From positions 1-54,581 of the forward strand of contig JBMFWG010000006.1 in the NCBI GenBank assembly GCA_049965515.1: a stretch of 54,581 bases of DNA, written 5' to 3'. Under the pieces are notes generated by a model. That model was given only the letters and a program-made list of their open reading frames with translations. It did no database searches and was not told the origin of the DNA. Numbering within the stretch: position 1 is the first letter of the stretch; each line of letters begins with the position of its first letter. This document shows, one piece after another, positions 17,090 to 25,477 of the stretch. The stretch is from UBA4572 sp049965515 (GTDB taxonomy: Bacteria > Nitrospirota > Leptospirillia > Leptospirillales > Leptospirillaceae). Made by a program: the position numbers and the translations under genes.

Positions 17090-19267
17090 GTGACGATCGA
17101 GAACCTGATCGAGGCGGTTTCTTCCTACAACCCCAACCCCGAGGCTCTCGACCTTCTCCGCAAGGCATACTCCCTGGCCCTCAAGTCTCATGAAGGCCAG
17201 CGCCGTCAGTCGGGGGAGTCCTACATCCATCACCCCCTCTCCGTGGCGATGATTCTGGCCGACATGAAGGTCGACACCCAGTCCCTCGTCACGGCCCTTC
17301 TCCACGACACCCTGGAAGACACCTCTCTCACATCCGAAGAGATCGAGTCCACATTTGGCAAAAAGGTTCTCCAGCTCATTGATGGCGTGACCAAGATCGG
17401 AAAGTTCCACTTCAAAAAGTCCCGGGCGGAAAAGCAGGCAGAGAACTTCCGGAAGATGCTTCTTTCCATGGCCGAAGACATCCGGGTTCTGCTCGTCAAG
17501 CTGGCCGATCGACTCCACAACATGCGCACCATCGAATGGCTTGATCCGGCCAAGCAACGCTCCATTGCCCAGGAGACTCTCGATATCTATGCCCCCCTCG
17601 CCAACCGTCTGGGAATTGGATGGATCAAACTCGAACTCGAAGACCTCTCCTTTCGGGCCCTCGATCCGGAGACGTTTTCCGATCTTCGGGCCCGTGTGGC
17701 AAAGAAGCGCCGGGAGAGCAAGAACTATATCGACCAGATTGTCCGGAGCGTGACCCGTGTCCTTCAGGAAAACAACGTTCCCGGACGGGTTATCGGCCGC
17801 TACAAGCACATCTACAGCATCTACCGCAAGATGACCATGCAGGAAATCCCCTTTGACGAAATCTACGACCTGATGGGGATCCGGGTCATTACCGACTCCA
17901 AGCTTCACTGCTATGGCATCCTGGGCCTGCTCCATGGAATGTACAAGCCAATGACCGGAAGGATCAAAGACTTCATTGCCGTTCCAAAGTCCAATATGTA
18001 TCAATCTCTCCATACGACTGTGATCGGACCCGAAGGGGTTCTAATCGAGTTCCAGATCCGAACCGAAGAAATGCATCGGGTCGCGGAAGAGGGGGTGGCT
18101 GCCCACTGGAACTACAAGGAAAATGCCGAAGGGGCCCCGGCACTCTCCGACCTCCAGGTCGTTACCTGGCTTCGGCAGCTGGTGGAGTGGCAGAAGGAGC
18201 TTTCCGACAACCACGAGTTCATGAACTCCGTGAAGCTCAACCTCTTCCCCGATGAAGTCTATGTCTTCACTCCCAAAGGGGATGTCCGGGAGATGATCAA
18301 GGGAGCCACCGCCATCGACTTTGCCTATGCTATCCATACCGAGGTGGGACATCGGACGGTCGGTGCGAGGGTGAACGGGCGATGGGTTCCCATCAAGACT
18401 GTTCTTGAGAGCGGGGATGTGGTCGAAATTATCACCAACCCCTCCCAAACCCCCTCCAAGGACTGGCTTCGGTTCGTGGCCACCCCCAAGGCCCGGGCCC
18501 GGATCCGCCACTGGATCAAGGAGGAGGAGACACGTCAGGCGGCAGAGATCGGGCTTCGGGCCCTCGAATCTGAGGCATCGAAGCTCCACCATCGATTCAG
18601 CGAGTTTACAAAAGGCCCACATCTTGAGACCGTCCTTTCCTTCTCGGATCTTCCTGAGCCCACACTGAGCGATGTCTATGCCCGGGTGGGATTCGGACGG
18701 CTCCCTGCGTCGGCGGTTTTGAGGAAGCTTTTGCCGGAACAGACGGTCGAACCCGCCACCGGGGGGCCCTTCGTCCAGCCCACCCCTACGGTTCCCATCA
18801 TCGTTCGTGGGGGGGGCAAGGATCTTCTCATGTCTTTGGCACACTGCTGCAGCCCTGTTCCTGGAGAGGATATTGTGGGGTACGTTTCCCGTGGTCGGGG
18901 AATTATCGTCCATACGGCCGATTGTCCCAATCTCATCCATCTCTCCCTGGAGGCGGACCGGATCGTTCCTGCCGTCTGGGAATCCTCTCGAGATGCGATC
19001 TTTGATGTCCATCTTCGGGTTTCGATGGAGGACAAGCCGGGGATGCTGGCTGCCGTCTCTGCGGCGATCAGCGAGCGAGGCGCCAACATCACCCATGCTG
19101 AGGTCAAGCAGGCCAAGCATCGGATGGGTGTCCTCGACTTTACCGTAACAGTGGGAAATCTTTCCCATCTTCAAGAGATCATGGCCCGGGTTCAGCATGT
19201 CAAGGGGGTTGTCCGGGTCCAGAGGGTCAAGACATCGAACAATCTGGCCGATGGCTCTGGAGTCTGA
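17090..19267 (+). CDS. rel: Bifunctional (p)ppGpp synthetase/hydrolase
   Basis: 725 residues. Domains: HD hydrolase (about 20-180, with YIHHPLSVAMIL and TALLHDTLEDT), synthetase (about 210-340, with YSIYRKM, YDLMGIRVI and GRIKDFIAVPKSNMYQSLHT), TGS (about 360-420, VYVFTPKGDVREM), helical region, and C-terminal ACT (from about 650). The HD and ED residues are intact and the synthetase loop reads RIKD, the RxKD type of two-way enzymes and not the acidic RelA type. So it should both make and destroy the alarmone. Start is GTG 17090, after GGGAGGGAGAT; an upstream TTG at 17009 would overlap recJ. fdhE follows after 2 bases. Confidence 0.93.
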   Translation: MTIENLIEAVSSYNPNPEALDLLRKAYSLALKSHEGQRRQSGESYIHHPLSVAMILADMKVDTQSLVTALLHDTLEDTSLTSEEIESTFGKKVLQLIDGVTKIGKFHFKKSRAEKQAENFRKMLLSMAEDIRVLLVKLADRLHNMRTIEWLDPAKQRSIAQETLDIYAPLANRLGIGWIKLELEDLSFRALDPETFSDLRARVAKKRRESKNYIDQIVRSVTRVLQENNVPGRVIGRYKHIYSIYRKMTMQEIPFDEIYDLMGIRVITDSKLHCYGILGLLHGMYKPMTGRIKDFIAVPKSNMYQSLHTTVIGPEGVLIEFQIRTEEMHRVAEEGVAAHWNYKENAEGAPALSDLQVVTWLRQLVEWQKELSDNHEFMNSVKLNLFPDEVYVFTPKGDVREMIKGATAIDFAYAIHTEVGHRTVGARVNGRWVPIKTVLESGDVVEIITNPSQTPSKDWLRFVATPKARARIRHWIKEEETRQAAEIGLRALESEASKLHHRFSEFTKGPHLETVLSFSDLPEPTLSDVYARVGFGRLPASAVLRKLLPEQTVEPATGGPFVQPTPTVPIIVRGGGKDLLMSLAHCCSPVPGEDIVGYVSRGRGIIVHTADCPNLIHLSLEADRIVPAVWESSRDAIFDVHLRVSMEDKPGMLAAVSAAISERGANITHAEVKQAKHRMGVLDFTVTVGNLSHLQEIMARVQHVKGVVRVQRVKTSNNLADGSGV

Positions 19268-19269
19268 AG

Positions 19270-20190
19270 ATGCCAAACAACATGGATCAACCAAAACGGG
19301 AAAAACTTCTGGCAGAGCACATGCGGGCTCGCCCCCACCTTCGGGAGATCTTCCAGTTTCTCGAAAAGATCGAGGAGGTGAGGAATGCCTCAGCTCCGGA
19401 CGATCTCCTCTCTCTTGTGGACCTTCGTGACGCATCAGTGAAGGATCGTCTCTCCCGGGGGATCCCGCTGGTCGACCGTCCGGGCTTTGCCCGGCTTTCC
19501 CTTCCCCACACGGGGGGGACCTTCCGAAAGCTTCTGACGGTCATGCGTCAGGGGGGAGGGGAGCGGGAAGTCTTTGCCTCTCGGATCGCGACCTTCATCC
19601 GGAGCGAAGGGGGAGAGGAAGGGACTGTCATTGCCCGGATTCTTTCCCGGGAGGATGGCTATCTTGACCGGGTCTCTCAGACAATGGAGGTTCCGCGACC
19701 TCTCCTGGTCTTTCTCATCAAGATGTCCCTAAGGAGCTCTTTTGAGCGACTTCATGAAACGCTGTTGGCCGTCCTCCGGGGATTGGCCTGGGAATATACC
19801 CATTGCCCGGTGTGCGGAGCCCCCCCCGTCATCGGGCAGGCGATGGATAACGACCACCGCCGTTATTATTGCTTCTTCTGTTCCTGGCACTGGGAGACCC
19901 ACCCCCTGGCCGGATGCCCTTCGTGCGGGGAGATGGACACCGAGCTTTTCAACCTCCTCTACAAGCATCCCAACGAACACCAGGGACTTTTGGCCTGCGA
20001 AAGTTGCGGAACCTATCTCAAAATGGTTGACCAGCGCGAAGGCCCCGATCTCCTGAATCCTGACATACAGGAGATCCTCGGCCTTCACCTCGACATGGCT
20101 GCCGGAGAGCTGGGGTTGCGGCCCTTAGGGCAACCCCTCTCCCAGGCGGAAACGATCGTCCGTCCCGGCATCGACGACTATCGCCCATAA
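19270..20190 (+). CDS. fdhE: FdhE-like formate dehydrogenase accessory protein
   Basis: 306 residues, the family's length. The C-terminal half contains rubredoxin-like CxxC pairs: CPVCGAPP (about 180), YYCFFCSWHWE, GCPSCGEM and ACESCGTYLK, the layout of FdhE. That family assists maturation of respiratory formate dehydrogenase. The N-terminal helical half is less conserved. It starts 2 bases after rel (an ATG 12 bases later is also possible) and is followed by a small membrane protein. No formate dehydrogenase genes are in the window, so the partner must be elsewhere. Confidence 0.82.
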   Translation: MPNNMDQPKREKLLAEHMRARPHLREIFQFLEKIEEVRNASAPDDLLSLVDLRDASVKDRLSRGIPLVDRPGFARLSLPHTGGTFRKLLTVMRQGGGEREVFASRIATFIRSEGGEEGTVIARILSREDGYLDRVSQTMEVPRPLLVFLIKMSLRSSFERLHETLLAVLRGLAWEYTHCPVCGAPPVIGQAMDNDHRRYYCFFCSWHWETHPLAGCPSCGEMDTELFNLLYKHPNEHQGLLACESCGTYLKMVDQREGPDLLNPDIQEILGLHLDMAAGELGLRPLGQPLSQAETIVRPGIDDYRP

Positions 20191-20224
20191 CGCTCGACTC
20201 CTCCCGACTGACGAAAGGATTTCC

Positions 20225-20455
20225 ATGGACGACGTTCCAAGCCTTCCCAACATGATCGTAAATTACTCGATCATCATCGCCGGTCTTGTGTTGACCGTCT
20301 TCATCATCTCCGCCAGCTTCTACTTTATCGTTCGCCATGAGCGTCAGCTGAACAAACGCTTTCCCGAATCGGAGAAGAAGGTGGACCCCTGGGGCTATCC
20401 CCTCGAAGAAAAAAAGGATTCTCCTTCGTCTCCACAGGGACCCGCCAAGTCTTGA
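20225..20455 (+). CDS. Small single-pass membrane protein, unknown function
   Basis: 76 residues. One strong transmembrane helix (about 13-35, VNYSIIIAGLVLTVFIISAS), then a basic stretch RHERQLNKRF and a charged, proline-containing tail ending PSSPQGPAKS. I do not recognise the family. ATG 20225 is preceded by GAAAGGA. It sits 34 bases after fdhE on the same strand, and its stop codon overlaps the -35 box of the hrcA promoter. Position suggests it is the last gene of rel-fdhE, but this gives no firm function. Confidence 0.75.
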   Translation: MDDVPSLPNMIVNYSIIIAGLVLTVFIISASFYFIVRHERQLNKRFPESEKKVDPWGYPLEEKKDSPSSPQGPAKS

Positions 20456-20480
20456 CAGATTTTCTCCTTCCTGATATATT
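20452..20480 (+). promoter_or_regulatory. Sigma-70-type promoter of the hrcA operon
   Basis: TTGACA (20452-20457), 17 bases, TATATT (20475-20480), ending directly before the CIRCE operator. The layout matches HrcA-repressed heat-shock promoters, where the repressor covers the start of transcription. Confidence 0.88.
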
Positions 20481-20481
20481 T

Positions 20482-20508
20482 TTAGCACTCCCGAGTTGTG
20501 AGTGCTAA
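20482..20508 (+). promoter_or_regulatory. CIRCE operator (HrcA binding site)
   Basis: Perfect inverted repeat TTAGCACTC (20482-20490), 9-base spacer, GAGTGCTAA (20500-20508), identical to the CIRCE consensus. It lies between the promoter and hrcA, so HrcA autoregulates hrcA-grpE-dnaK. Confidence 0.97.
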
Positions 20509-20522
20509 ATCTGGAGGAAGGG

Positions 20523-21599
20523 ATGAGAGGTCAGGACGAACGACACGATTTGCTTGATGCCCGGAAATGGGAGGTCCTTGCGGCCACTGTTTCCGGCTAC
20601 ATTCGCTCGGCCCTTCCCGTGGGTTCCCAGTCGGCGGGACGCTCCTTTGGACTGCCTTATTCTCCCGCCACCATCCGGAACATCATGAGCGAGTTGGAGG
20701 CCCTGGGGTACCTGACGCATCCCCACACCTCCGCCGGTCGCATTCCTACAGAAAAGGGCTTTCGCTATTTCGTGGACCATGCCGACTTTCCGGAGGAGGG
20801 CGCCGATTCCTGGGAGAGTGTCTCCCGCGACATCGAACCGCTTTTGGCCGGCGCCCCCCTCTCCGAATTCGGGCAAGTGGTCACCGAGGTCATCCGGCGG
20901 GTGGGAGAGCAGTCGGGTTATGCCGGATTTGTCGTTGAGACGGGAAATGCGTCGGAGCTTGTGGTTGTCGCCTTTGAGGCCTGTCCGCTCTCCGAACGCC
21001 ATGCCCTTCTCGTGGTGATTCTCGAAACTGGCCATCTTCTCAAGCGGACATTTTCCTATCCTGATGGCATCGGGTGGCCGGAGTTTCGGAGAATCGTCGC
21101 CCGACTGAACCGGATCGGTCGCGGGAAGACCCTCTCCGAAATCATGGAGGCTCTTCTGCGCGAGACGGAGGGGATCTCCTTGTCCATCGAATCACTTCTC
21201 TCGGCATTGGCCCGGGCGGGAGGATCTCCGGACGTTCGCCTTTTTGGTGCCTCCCGATTTGCCAAGGTCCCCGAATTTTCGAATCCCCAGGAGCTGGAGT
21301 CGGTCTTTGAGGCCTTCGAGCAGCAAGTGGCCCTTGTGGGCTTCTTCCAGAAGATTTCCTCCCTGGCCGCTCCTCGCCGGGTCTTTATCTCGATCGGCTC
21401 GGAAAACGAGCTCCCGGGACTTGATTCCTGCACCATGGTATCGATCCCCCTCTCACGTTCCGGAGCCTGGTATGGAACCATCGGAGTGGTGGGGCCGGTC
21501 CGCATGGAATACGGACAAGTCATCCCGTTGATGATCCGTCTGTCTGAGCGCCTTAATCTCTGGCTGGCCTCTCCGGACGGATTCGACAGCGACGGGTGA
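20523..21599 (+). CDS. hrcA: Heat-inducible transcription repressor HrcA
   Basis: 358 residues. N-terminal winged helix with RKWEVLAATVSGYIRSALPV, then PYSPATIRNIMSELEALGYL and THPHTSAGRIPTEKGFRYFV, the characteristic HrcA stretch. A GAF-like middle domain follows, and the conserved YGTIGVVGPVRMEY lies near the end. It represses class I heat-shock genes through CIRCE and needs GroEL for folding. I place the start at ATG 20523 (after GGAGGA); an upstream in-frame start at 20502 lies inside the operator. grpE follows after 43 bases. Confidence 0.95.
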   Translation: MRGQDERHDLLDARKWEVLAATVSGYIRSALPVGSQSAGRSFGLPYSPATIRNIMSELEALGYLTHPHTSAGRIPTEKGFRYFVDHADFPEEGADSWESVSRDIEPLLAGAPLSEFGQVVTEVIRRVGEQSGYAGFVVETGNASELVVVAFEACPLSERHALLVVILETGHLLKRTFSYPDGIGWPEFRRIVARLNRIGRGKTLSEIMEALLRETEGISLSIESLLSALARAGGSPDVRLFGASRFAKVPEFSNPQELESVFEAFEQQVALVGFFQKISSLAAPRRVFISIGSENELPGLDSCTMVSIPLSRSGAWYGTIGVVGPVRMEYGQVIPLMIRLSERLNLWLASPDGFDSDG

Positions 21600-21642
21600 C
21601 CAGACAGATTAACCCAAGAGTCTTCTTCGAAAGGATGGATGA

Positions 21643-22203
21643 ATGACAGGAGACGAGACGCAGAATCCCCAGGACATTGACCCTGAAGGCGTCATGCCCG
21701 GAGACGCCCAATCTCCGGAGGCCTCTTCCCCTGAAGAATCGTCCGAAGAAAAGGGTCCTGAAGATGTCTGGAAGGACAAATATCTTCGACTCCTGGCCGA
21801 TTTCGATAACCACAGAAAACGCACGGTCCGGGATCTTGAGGAGGGCCGCCGCTATGCCAACGAAGCCCTTCTCCGGGACTTCCTGCCCGTTTTGGATAAT
21901 CTCGAACGGGCGATTGCCCATGCCAAGGATGGCTCCGAACTCGGTTCCGGCTGCCAGGGACTTCTTGAGGGACTTCGCCTAACGGCGAAACAGTTTCTCG
22001 AGATGCTCGAGAAAAATGGCGTCACCCGGATTCTTTCGGAGGGACAGCCCTTTGATCCCTCTGTCCATGAGGCTGTTGGGTATGCTGAGAGCTCGACCCA
22101 CCCTGAAGGAAGAGTAGTCGAGGTCTATCAGCAGGGCTATCGGATCCAGAACCGGCTTGTGCGTCCCGCCATGGTGACGGTCAGTCGGGGGAGCAGCACC
22201 TAG
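21643..22203 (+). CDS. grpE: Nucleotide exchange factor GrpE
   Basis: 186 residues. An acidic, low-complexity N-terminal tail of about 45 residues leads into the coiled coil (WKDKYLRLLADFDNHRKRT) and the C-terminal beta domain (NGVTRILSEGQPFDPSVHEA and VVEVYQQGYRIQNRLVRPAM). It releases ADP from DnaK. ATG 21643 has GAAAGGATG nearby. It lies between hrcA and dnaK in the classical order. Confidence 0.95.
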   Translation: MTGDETQNPQDIDPEGVMPGDAQSPEASSPEESSEEKGPEDVWKDKYLRLLADFDNHRKRTVRDLEEGRRYANEALLRDFLPVLDNLERAIAHAKDGSELGSGCQGLLEGLRLTAKQFLEMLEKNGVTRILSEGQPFDPSVHEAVGYAESSTHPEGRVVEVYQQGYRIQNRLVRPAMVTVSRGSST

Positions 22204-22232
22204 AAATTTTCGCATGTTTCGAACAATAGGAC

Positions 22233-22252
22233 GGCGCACGGATCTATGCGCC
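22233..22252 (+). repeat. Inverted repeat in the grpE-dnaK gap
   Basis: GGCGCA (22233-22238), 8-base loop, TGCGCC (22247-22252), 34 bases before the dnaK ATG. It is not followed by a T-run, so it is not a typical terminator. It could be an mRNA stabilising or processing hairpin in the hrcA-grpE-dnaK transcript. Six base pairs can also occur by chance. Confidence 0.4.
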
Positions 22253-22286
22253 AAACGGTTTTCCATATATCTGAAAGGACAGTCTC

Positions 22287-24209
22287 ATGGGAAAAATTAT
22301 CGGAATCGATTTGGGAACCACGAACTCCTGCGTGTGCATCATGGAAGGGGGCGAGCCCGTCGTCATCCCGAATCAGGAAGGCTCCCGCATCACTCCGTCG
22401 GTGGTGGCCTTTACGGACAAGGGGGAGGTTCTGGTCGGGCAGGTGGCCAAGCGTCAGGCCATTACCAACCCCGAGAACACCATCTACTCGGTGAAGCGCC
22501 TGATCGGTCGGAAATACAACTCCGAGGAGGTCGTGCATGCCATGAAGCGGCTTCCCTACAAGGTTGTGTCGGGCCCCAACGGAGATGCCTACGTCGAGAT
22601 TCGCGGCAAGCAATACTCCCCCGCCGAAATCTCCGCCAAGATCCTCATCAAGCTCAAGCAGGCGGCCGAAGACTACCTCGGAGAGAAGGTGACCGATGCG
22701 GTCATTACTGTCCCGGCCTACTTCAACGATGCCCAGCGTCAGGACACCAAGAATGCGGGAGCCATCGCCGGTCTCAATGTCCTCCGGATCATCAACGAGC
22801 CGACCGCGGCCTCCCTGGCCTATGGCCTCGACAGCAAGAAGGAAGAAAAGATTGCGGTGTACGACCTTGGTGGCGGAACCTTCGATATCTCTATCCTTGA
22901 AATTGGAGAGGGCGTCTTCGAGGTGAAGTCCACCAATGGGGACACCTATCTTGGCGGAGACGACTTCGACTCGGCTCTGATCGACTTTATTGCCTCGTCC
23001 TATCTTCAGGAAACGGGAATCGACCTCAAGAAGGACAAAATGGCTCTTCAGCGCCTGAAGGAGGCGGCAGAAAAAGCAAAGATCGAGCTCTCTACCGTTA
23101 TGGAAACCGAGGTGAACCTTCCCTTCATCACGGCCGATGCCTCCGGGCCCAAGCACCTCGTTATGAAGATCACCCGCTCCCGCCTTGAGCAGCTGACGGA
23201 CGCTCTGGTGACACATTCCCTCGAACCGGTCAAGAAGGCCTTGGCCGATGCCGGGATCGACGCCTCCCGCATTGACGAGGTGGTGTTGGTCGGGGGACAG
23301 ACCCGCATGCCCAAGGTCCAGGAGACGGTGAAGAAATTCTTTGGCAAGGATCCCCACAAGGGGGTGAACCCCGACGAAGTGGTGGCCATCGGAGCGGCTA
23401 TCCAGGGGGCCGTGCTGACCGGCGATGTCAAGGATGTGCTCCTTCTTGATGTCACCCCCCTTTCGCTGGGACTTGAAACCCTCGGGGGGGTCTTTACCAA
23501 GCTGATCGAACGCAATACCACGATTCCGGCCAAGCGGAGCCAGACCTTCACGACTGCCGCCGACAATCAGCCCTCGGTGACGATCAAGGTTTTCCAGGGT
23601 GAGCGGGAAATGGCCGCCGACAACAAGCTTCTGGGCGAATTTGATCTCACCGGTATCACCCCTGCTCCCCGGGGCGTTCCCCAGATCGAGGTGACCTTTG
23701 ATATCGATTCCAATGGGATCGTCCATGTAAGCGCCAAGGACAAGGGGACCGGCAAGGAGCAGTCAATCCGCATCACGGCCCAGGGAGGTCTCTCCAAGGA
23801 GGAGGTCGACCGTCTCATCCGGGAGGCCGAGGCCCATGCCGCCGAGGATCACAAGCGCCGGGAGAGGATCGAGACCCGGAACAATCTCGAAAATATGATC
23901 TACTCCATGGAAAAATCCCTAGGAGAGATCTCCGACAAGATCTCCGATGTGGAAAGGGGGCAGTTCCGGGAGGCGATCGAGACGGCCAAGGGCAAGCTCA
24001 CCTCCGAGGATACCGAGGAGCTCAAGGCGGCCCTGGCGACCCTGCAGGCCGAATCCCACAAGCTCGCCGACATCGTCTACAAGTCCGCCCAGGCCCAGGG
24101 CGGACAGCCCGGAGCGGAAGGGGCGTCGCCCGGAGCCGGATCAGCCGGACCGTCCGGAGAGACGGTGGTCGACGCCGAGTACGAGGACGTCAAGAAAAAC
24201 CCCTCCTGA
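22287..24209 (+). CDS. dnaK: Chaperone DnaK (Hsp70)
   Basis: 640 residues, the usual length. Begins GKIIGIDLGTTNSCV; nucleotide-binding motifs DAVITVPAYFNDAQRQ and VYDLGGGTFDISILE; linker DVLLLDVTPLSLG; substrate domain and C-terminal lid with a Gly/Pro/Ala-rich end (QPGAEGASPGAGSAGPSGE) before the conserved acidic tail DAEYEDVKK. It folds and protects proteins with DnaJ and GrpE. ATG 22287 follows GAAAGGACAG. A strong hairpin and T-run lie after the stop, before dnaJ. Confidence 0.98.
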   Translation: MGKIIGIDLGTTNSCVCIMEGGEPVVIPNQEGSRITPSVVAFTDKGEVLVGQVAKRQAITNPENTIYSVKRLIGRKYNSEEVVHAMKRLPYKVVSGPNGDAYVEIRGKQYSPAEISAKILIKLKQAAEDYLGEKVTDAVITVPAYFNDAQRQDTKNAGAIAGLNVLRIINEPTAASLAYGLDSKKEEKIAVYDLGGGTFDISILEIGEGVFEVKSTNGDTYLGGDDFDSALIDFIASSYLQETGIDLKKDKMALQRLKEAAEKAKIELSTVMETEVNLPFITADASGPKHLVMKITRSRLEQLTDALVTHSLEPVKKALADAGIDASRIDEVVLVGGQTRMPKVQETVKKFFGKDPHKGVNPDEVVAIGAAIQGAVLTGDVKDVLLLDVTPLSLGLETLGGVFTKLIERNTTIPAKRSQTFTTAADNQPSVTIKVFQGEREMAADNKLLGEFDLTGITPAPRGVPQIEVTFDIDSNGIVHVSAKDKGTGKEQSIRITAQGGLSKEEVDRLIREAEAHAAEDHKRRERIETRNNLENMIYSMEKSLGEISDKISDVERGQFREAIETAKGKLTSEDTEELKAALATLQAESHKLADIVYKSAQAQGGQPGAEGASPGAGSAGPSGETVVDAEYEDVKKNPS

Positions 24210-24240
24210 TGCGGTAATTTCGTCAGGAAACAGTGTTCAT

Positions 24241-24278
24241 GGCACGGGAGGAGCGCGGCTTCTCCCGTTGCCGTTTTT
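24241..24278 (+). terminator. Rho-independent terminator/attenuator between dnaK and dnaJ
   Basis: Stem GGCA + CGGGAGGA (24241-24252), loop of 7, TTCTCCCG + T bulge + TGCC (24260-24272), then G and TTTTT (24274-24278). Twelve base pairs (one G-T pair) and a T-run in the sense of dnaK. It would end or reduce transcription after dnaK. Confidence 0.75.
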
Positions 24279-24331
24279 GCGACGCGACAGCCAATGTCCG
24301 GTGATCGGACAACCACGGGAAGGACAATCCG

Positions 24332-25477
24332 TTGTCATCCAAGGACTACTATAGTGTTTTGGGAGTCAGCCGCACCTCCTCGGCCGACGAGATCAAGAAG
24401 GCTTACCGGAAGCTGGCCATGCAGTACCATCCCGACAGGAATCCGGGAGACAAGGCCGCCGAAGCCCAGTTCAAGCTGATCAACGAGGCATACGAAGTCC
24501 TGGGCGATCCCAAGAAGCGCCAGGTCTACGACACGGTGGGGCCCCAGGGCTTCTCCGAAGGCTTTGATCAGGGAGGATTCCCGGGGGGATTCTCCGGAGG
24601 CTTTGGCCGGGGAGCCGGAAGCTTCGGGGATATCTTCTCCGAGGTCATGGACGGCTTCTTCGGGGGCATGGGAGGTTCGGCTTCGGGTGGCCGCTCCCAG
24701 GGCGAGCATATCCTCCGCCAGGTGGACCTCTCCTTTGAAGAGGCTGCCCTGGGGAAGGAGATCTCGATCAAGATCTCCCGCTGGGAGTCCTGTGCCCCCT
24801 GCTCCGGGAATGGATCGAAGAACGGGAAGAGCGTTACGGTATGCTCGACCTGCCGGGGGACCGGCCTGATCCGAGTTCAGCAGGGATTTTTTATCGTTCA
24901 GAGAACCTGCAATGCCTGCGGGGGAGAGGGCCGAATCATCTCGGAGATCTGTCCCGCCTGTTCGGGCAAGGGCCGGATCTCCGTGGACCGGACGATTACC
25001 CGATCGATTCCGGCGGGGGTGACCACCGGGATGCGCGTGCGCATCTCGGGAGAGGGGCATGCCGGCCTTCAGGGAGGACCTCCCGGGGATCTCTACCTCG
25101 ATATCTCGGTTCGCCCGCATCCTGTCTTTGTTCGTGAAGGGGACGACCTGGTGGTGGAGAAGAATCTGACCCTCACACAGGCGATCTTCGGGACGACCCT
25201 GGAGATCCCGACCTTGGGATCCGGCTACCCTCTCAAGGTCGATCCCGGAACTCAACCGGGAACGGTCCGGCGGATCCGGGGAAAGGGCATCGCCAACCCC
25301 GCCACCAAGGGGATCGGAGACCTTGTCGTCCGGCTCGGCGTGGAGATCCCCACTCGCCTGACCCGCGAGCAGCGGGAGATCCTCGAGCGTTATGCAGAGG
25401 TCTCGGGAGACGCAAATGCGGCCGGGTCCTCTTCGGACGGCGGCCTCTTCTCCAAGGTCAAGTCCATCTTTGACTGA
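24332..25477 (+). CDS. dnaJ: Chaperone DnaJ (Hsp40)
   Basis: 381 residues, type I DnaJ. J domain with QYHPDRNPG, a Gly/Phe region (GFDQGGFPGGFSGGFGRGAG), and four zinc-finger repeats CAPCSGNG, CSTCRGTG, CNACGGEG and CPACSGKG. The C-terminal substrate domains follow. It stimulates DnaK ATPase. The start is TTG at 24332, giving LSSKDYYSVLGVS with GGAAGGA 7 bases upstream; no ATG fits the family N terminus. It may be transcribed partly by read-through of the preceding terminator-like hairpin. Confidence 0.95.
   Translation: MSSKDYYSVLGVSRTSSADEIKKAYRKLAMQYHPDRNPGDKAAEAQFKLINEAYEVLGDPKKRQVYDTVGPQGFSEGFDQGGFPGGFSGGFGRGAGSFGDIFSEVMDGFFGGMGGSASGGRSQGEHILRQVDLSFEEAALGKEISIKISRWESCAPCSGNGSKNGKSVTVCSTCRGTGLIRVQQGFFIVQRTCNACGGEGRIISEICPACSGKGRISVDRTITRSIPAGVTTGMRVRISGEGHAGLQGGPPGDLYLDISVRPHPVFVREGDDLVVEKNLTLTQAIFGTTLEIPTLGSGYPLKVDPGTQPGTVRRIRGKGIANPATKGIGDLVVRLGVEIPTRLTREQREILERYAEVSGDANAAGSSSDGGLFSKVKSIFD

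Noticed and set aside
16754..18013. 419-residue minus-strand frame opposite recJ/rel (and a similar one at 18041-19435)
   Set aside because: Both lie opposite well-defined enzymes and have low-complexity composition.
22200..23726. 508-residue open frame on the strand opposite dnaK
   Set aside because: It is antisense to an unquestionable dnaK, starts without ribosome binding site and has no family-like motifs; such frames are common opposite GC-rich genes.
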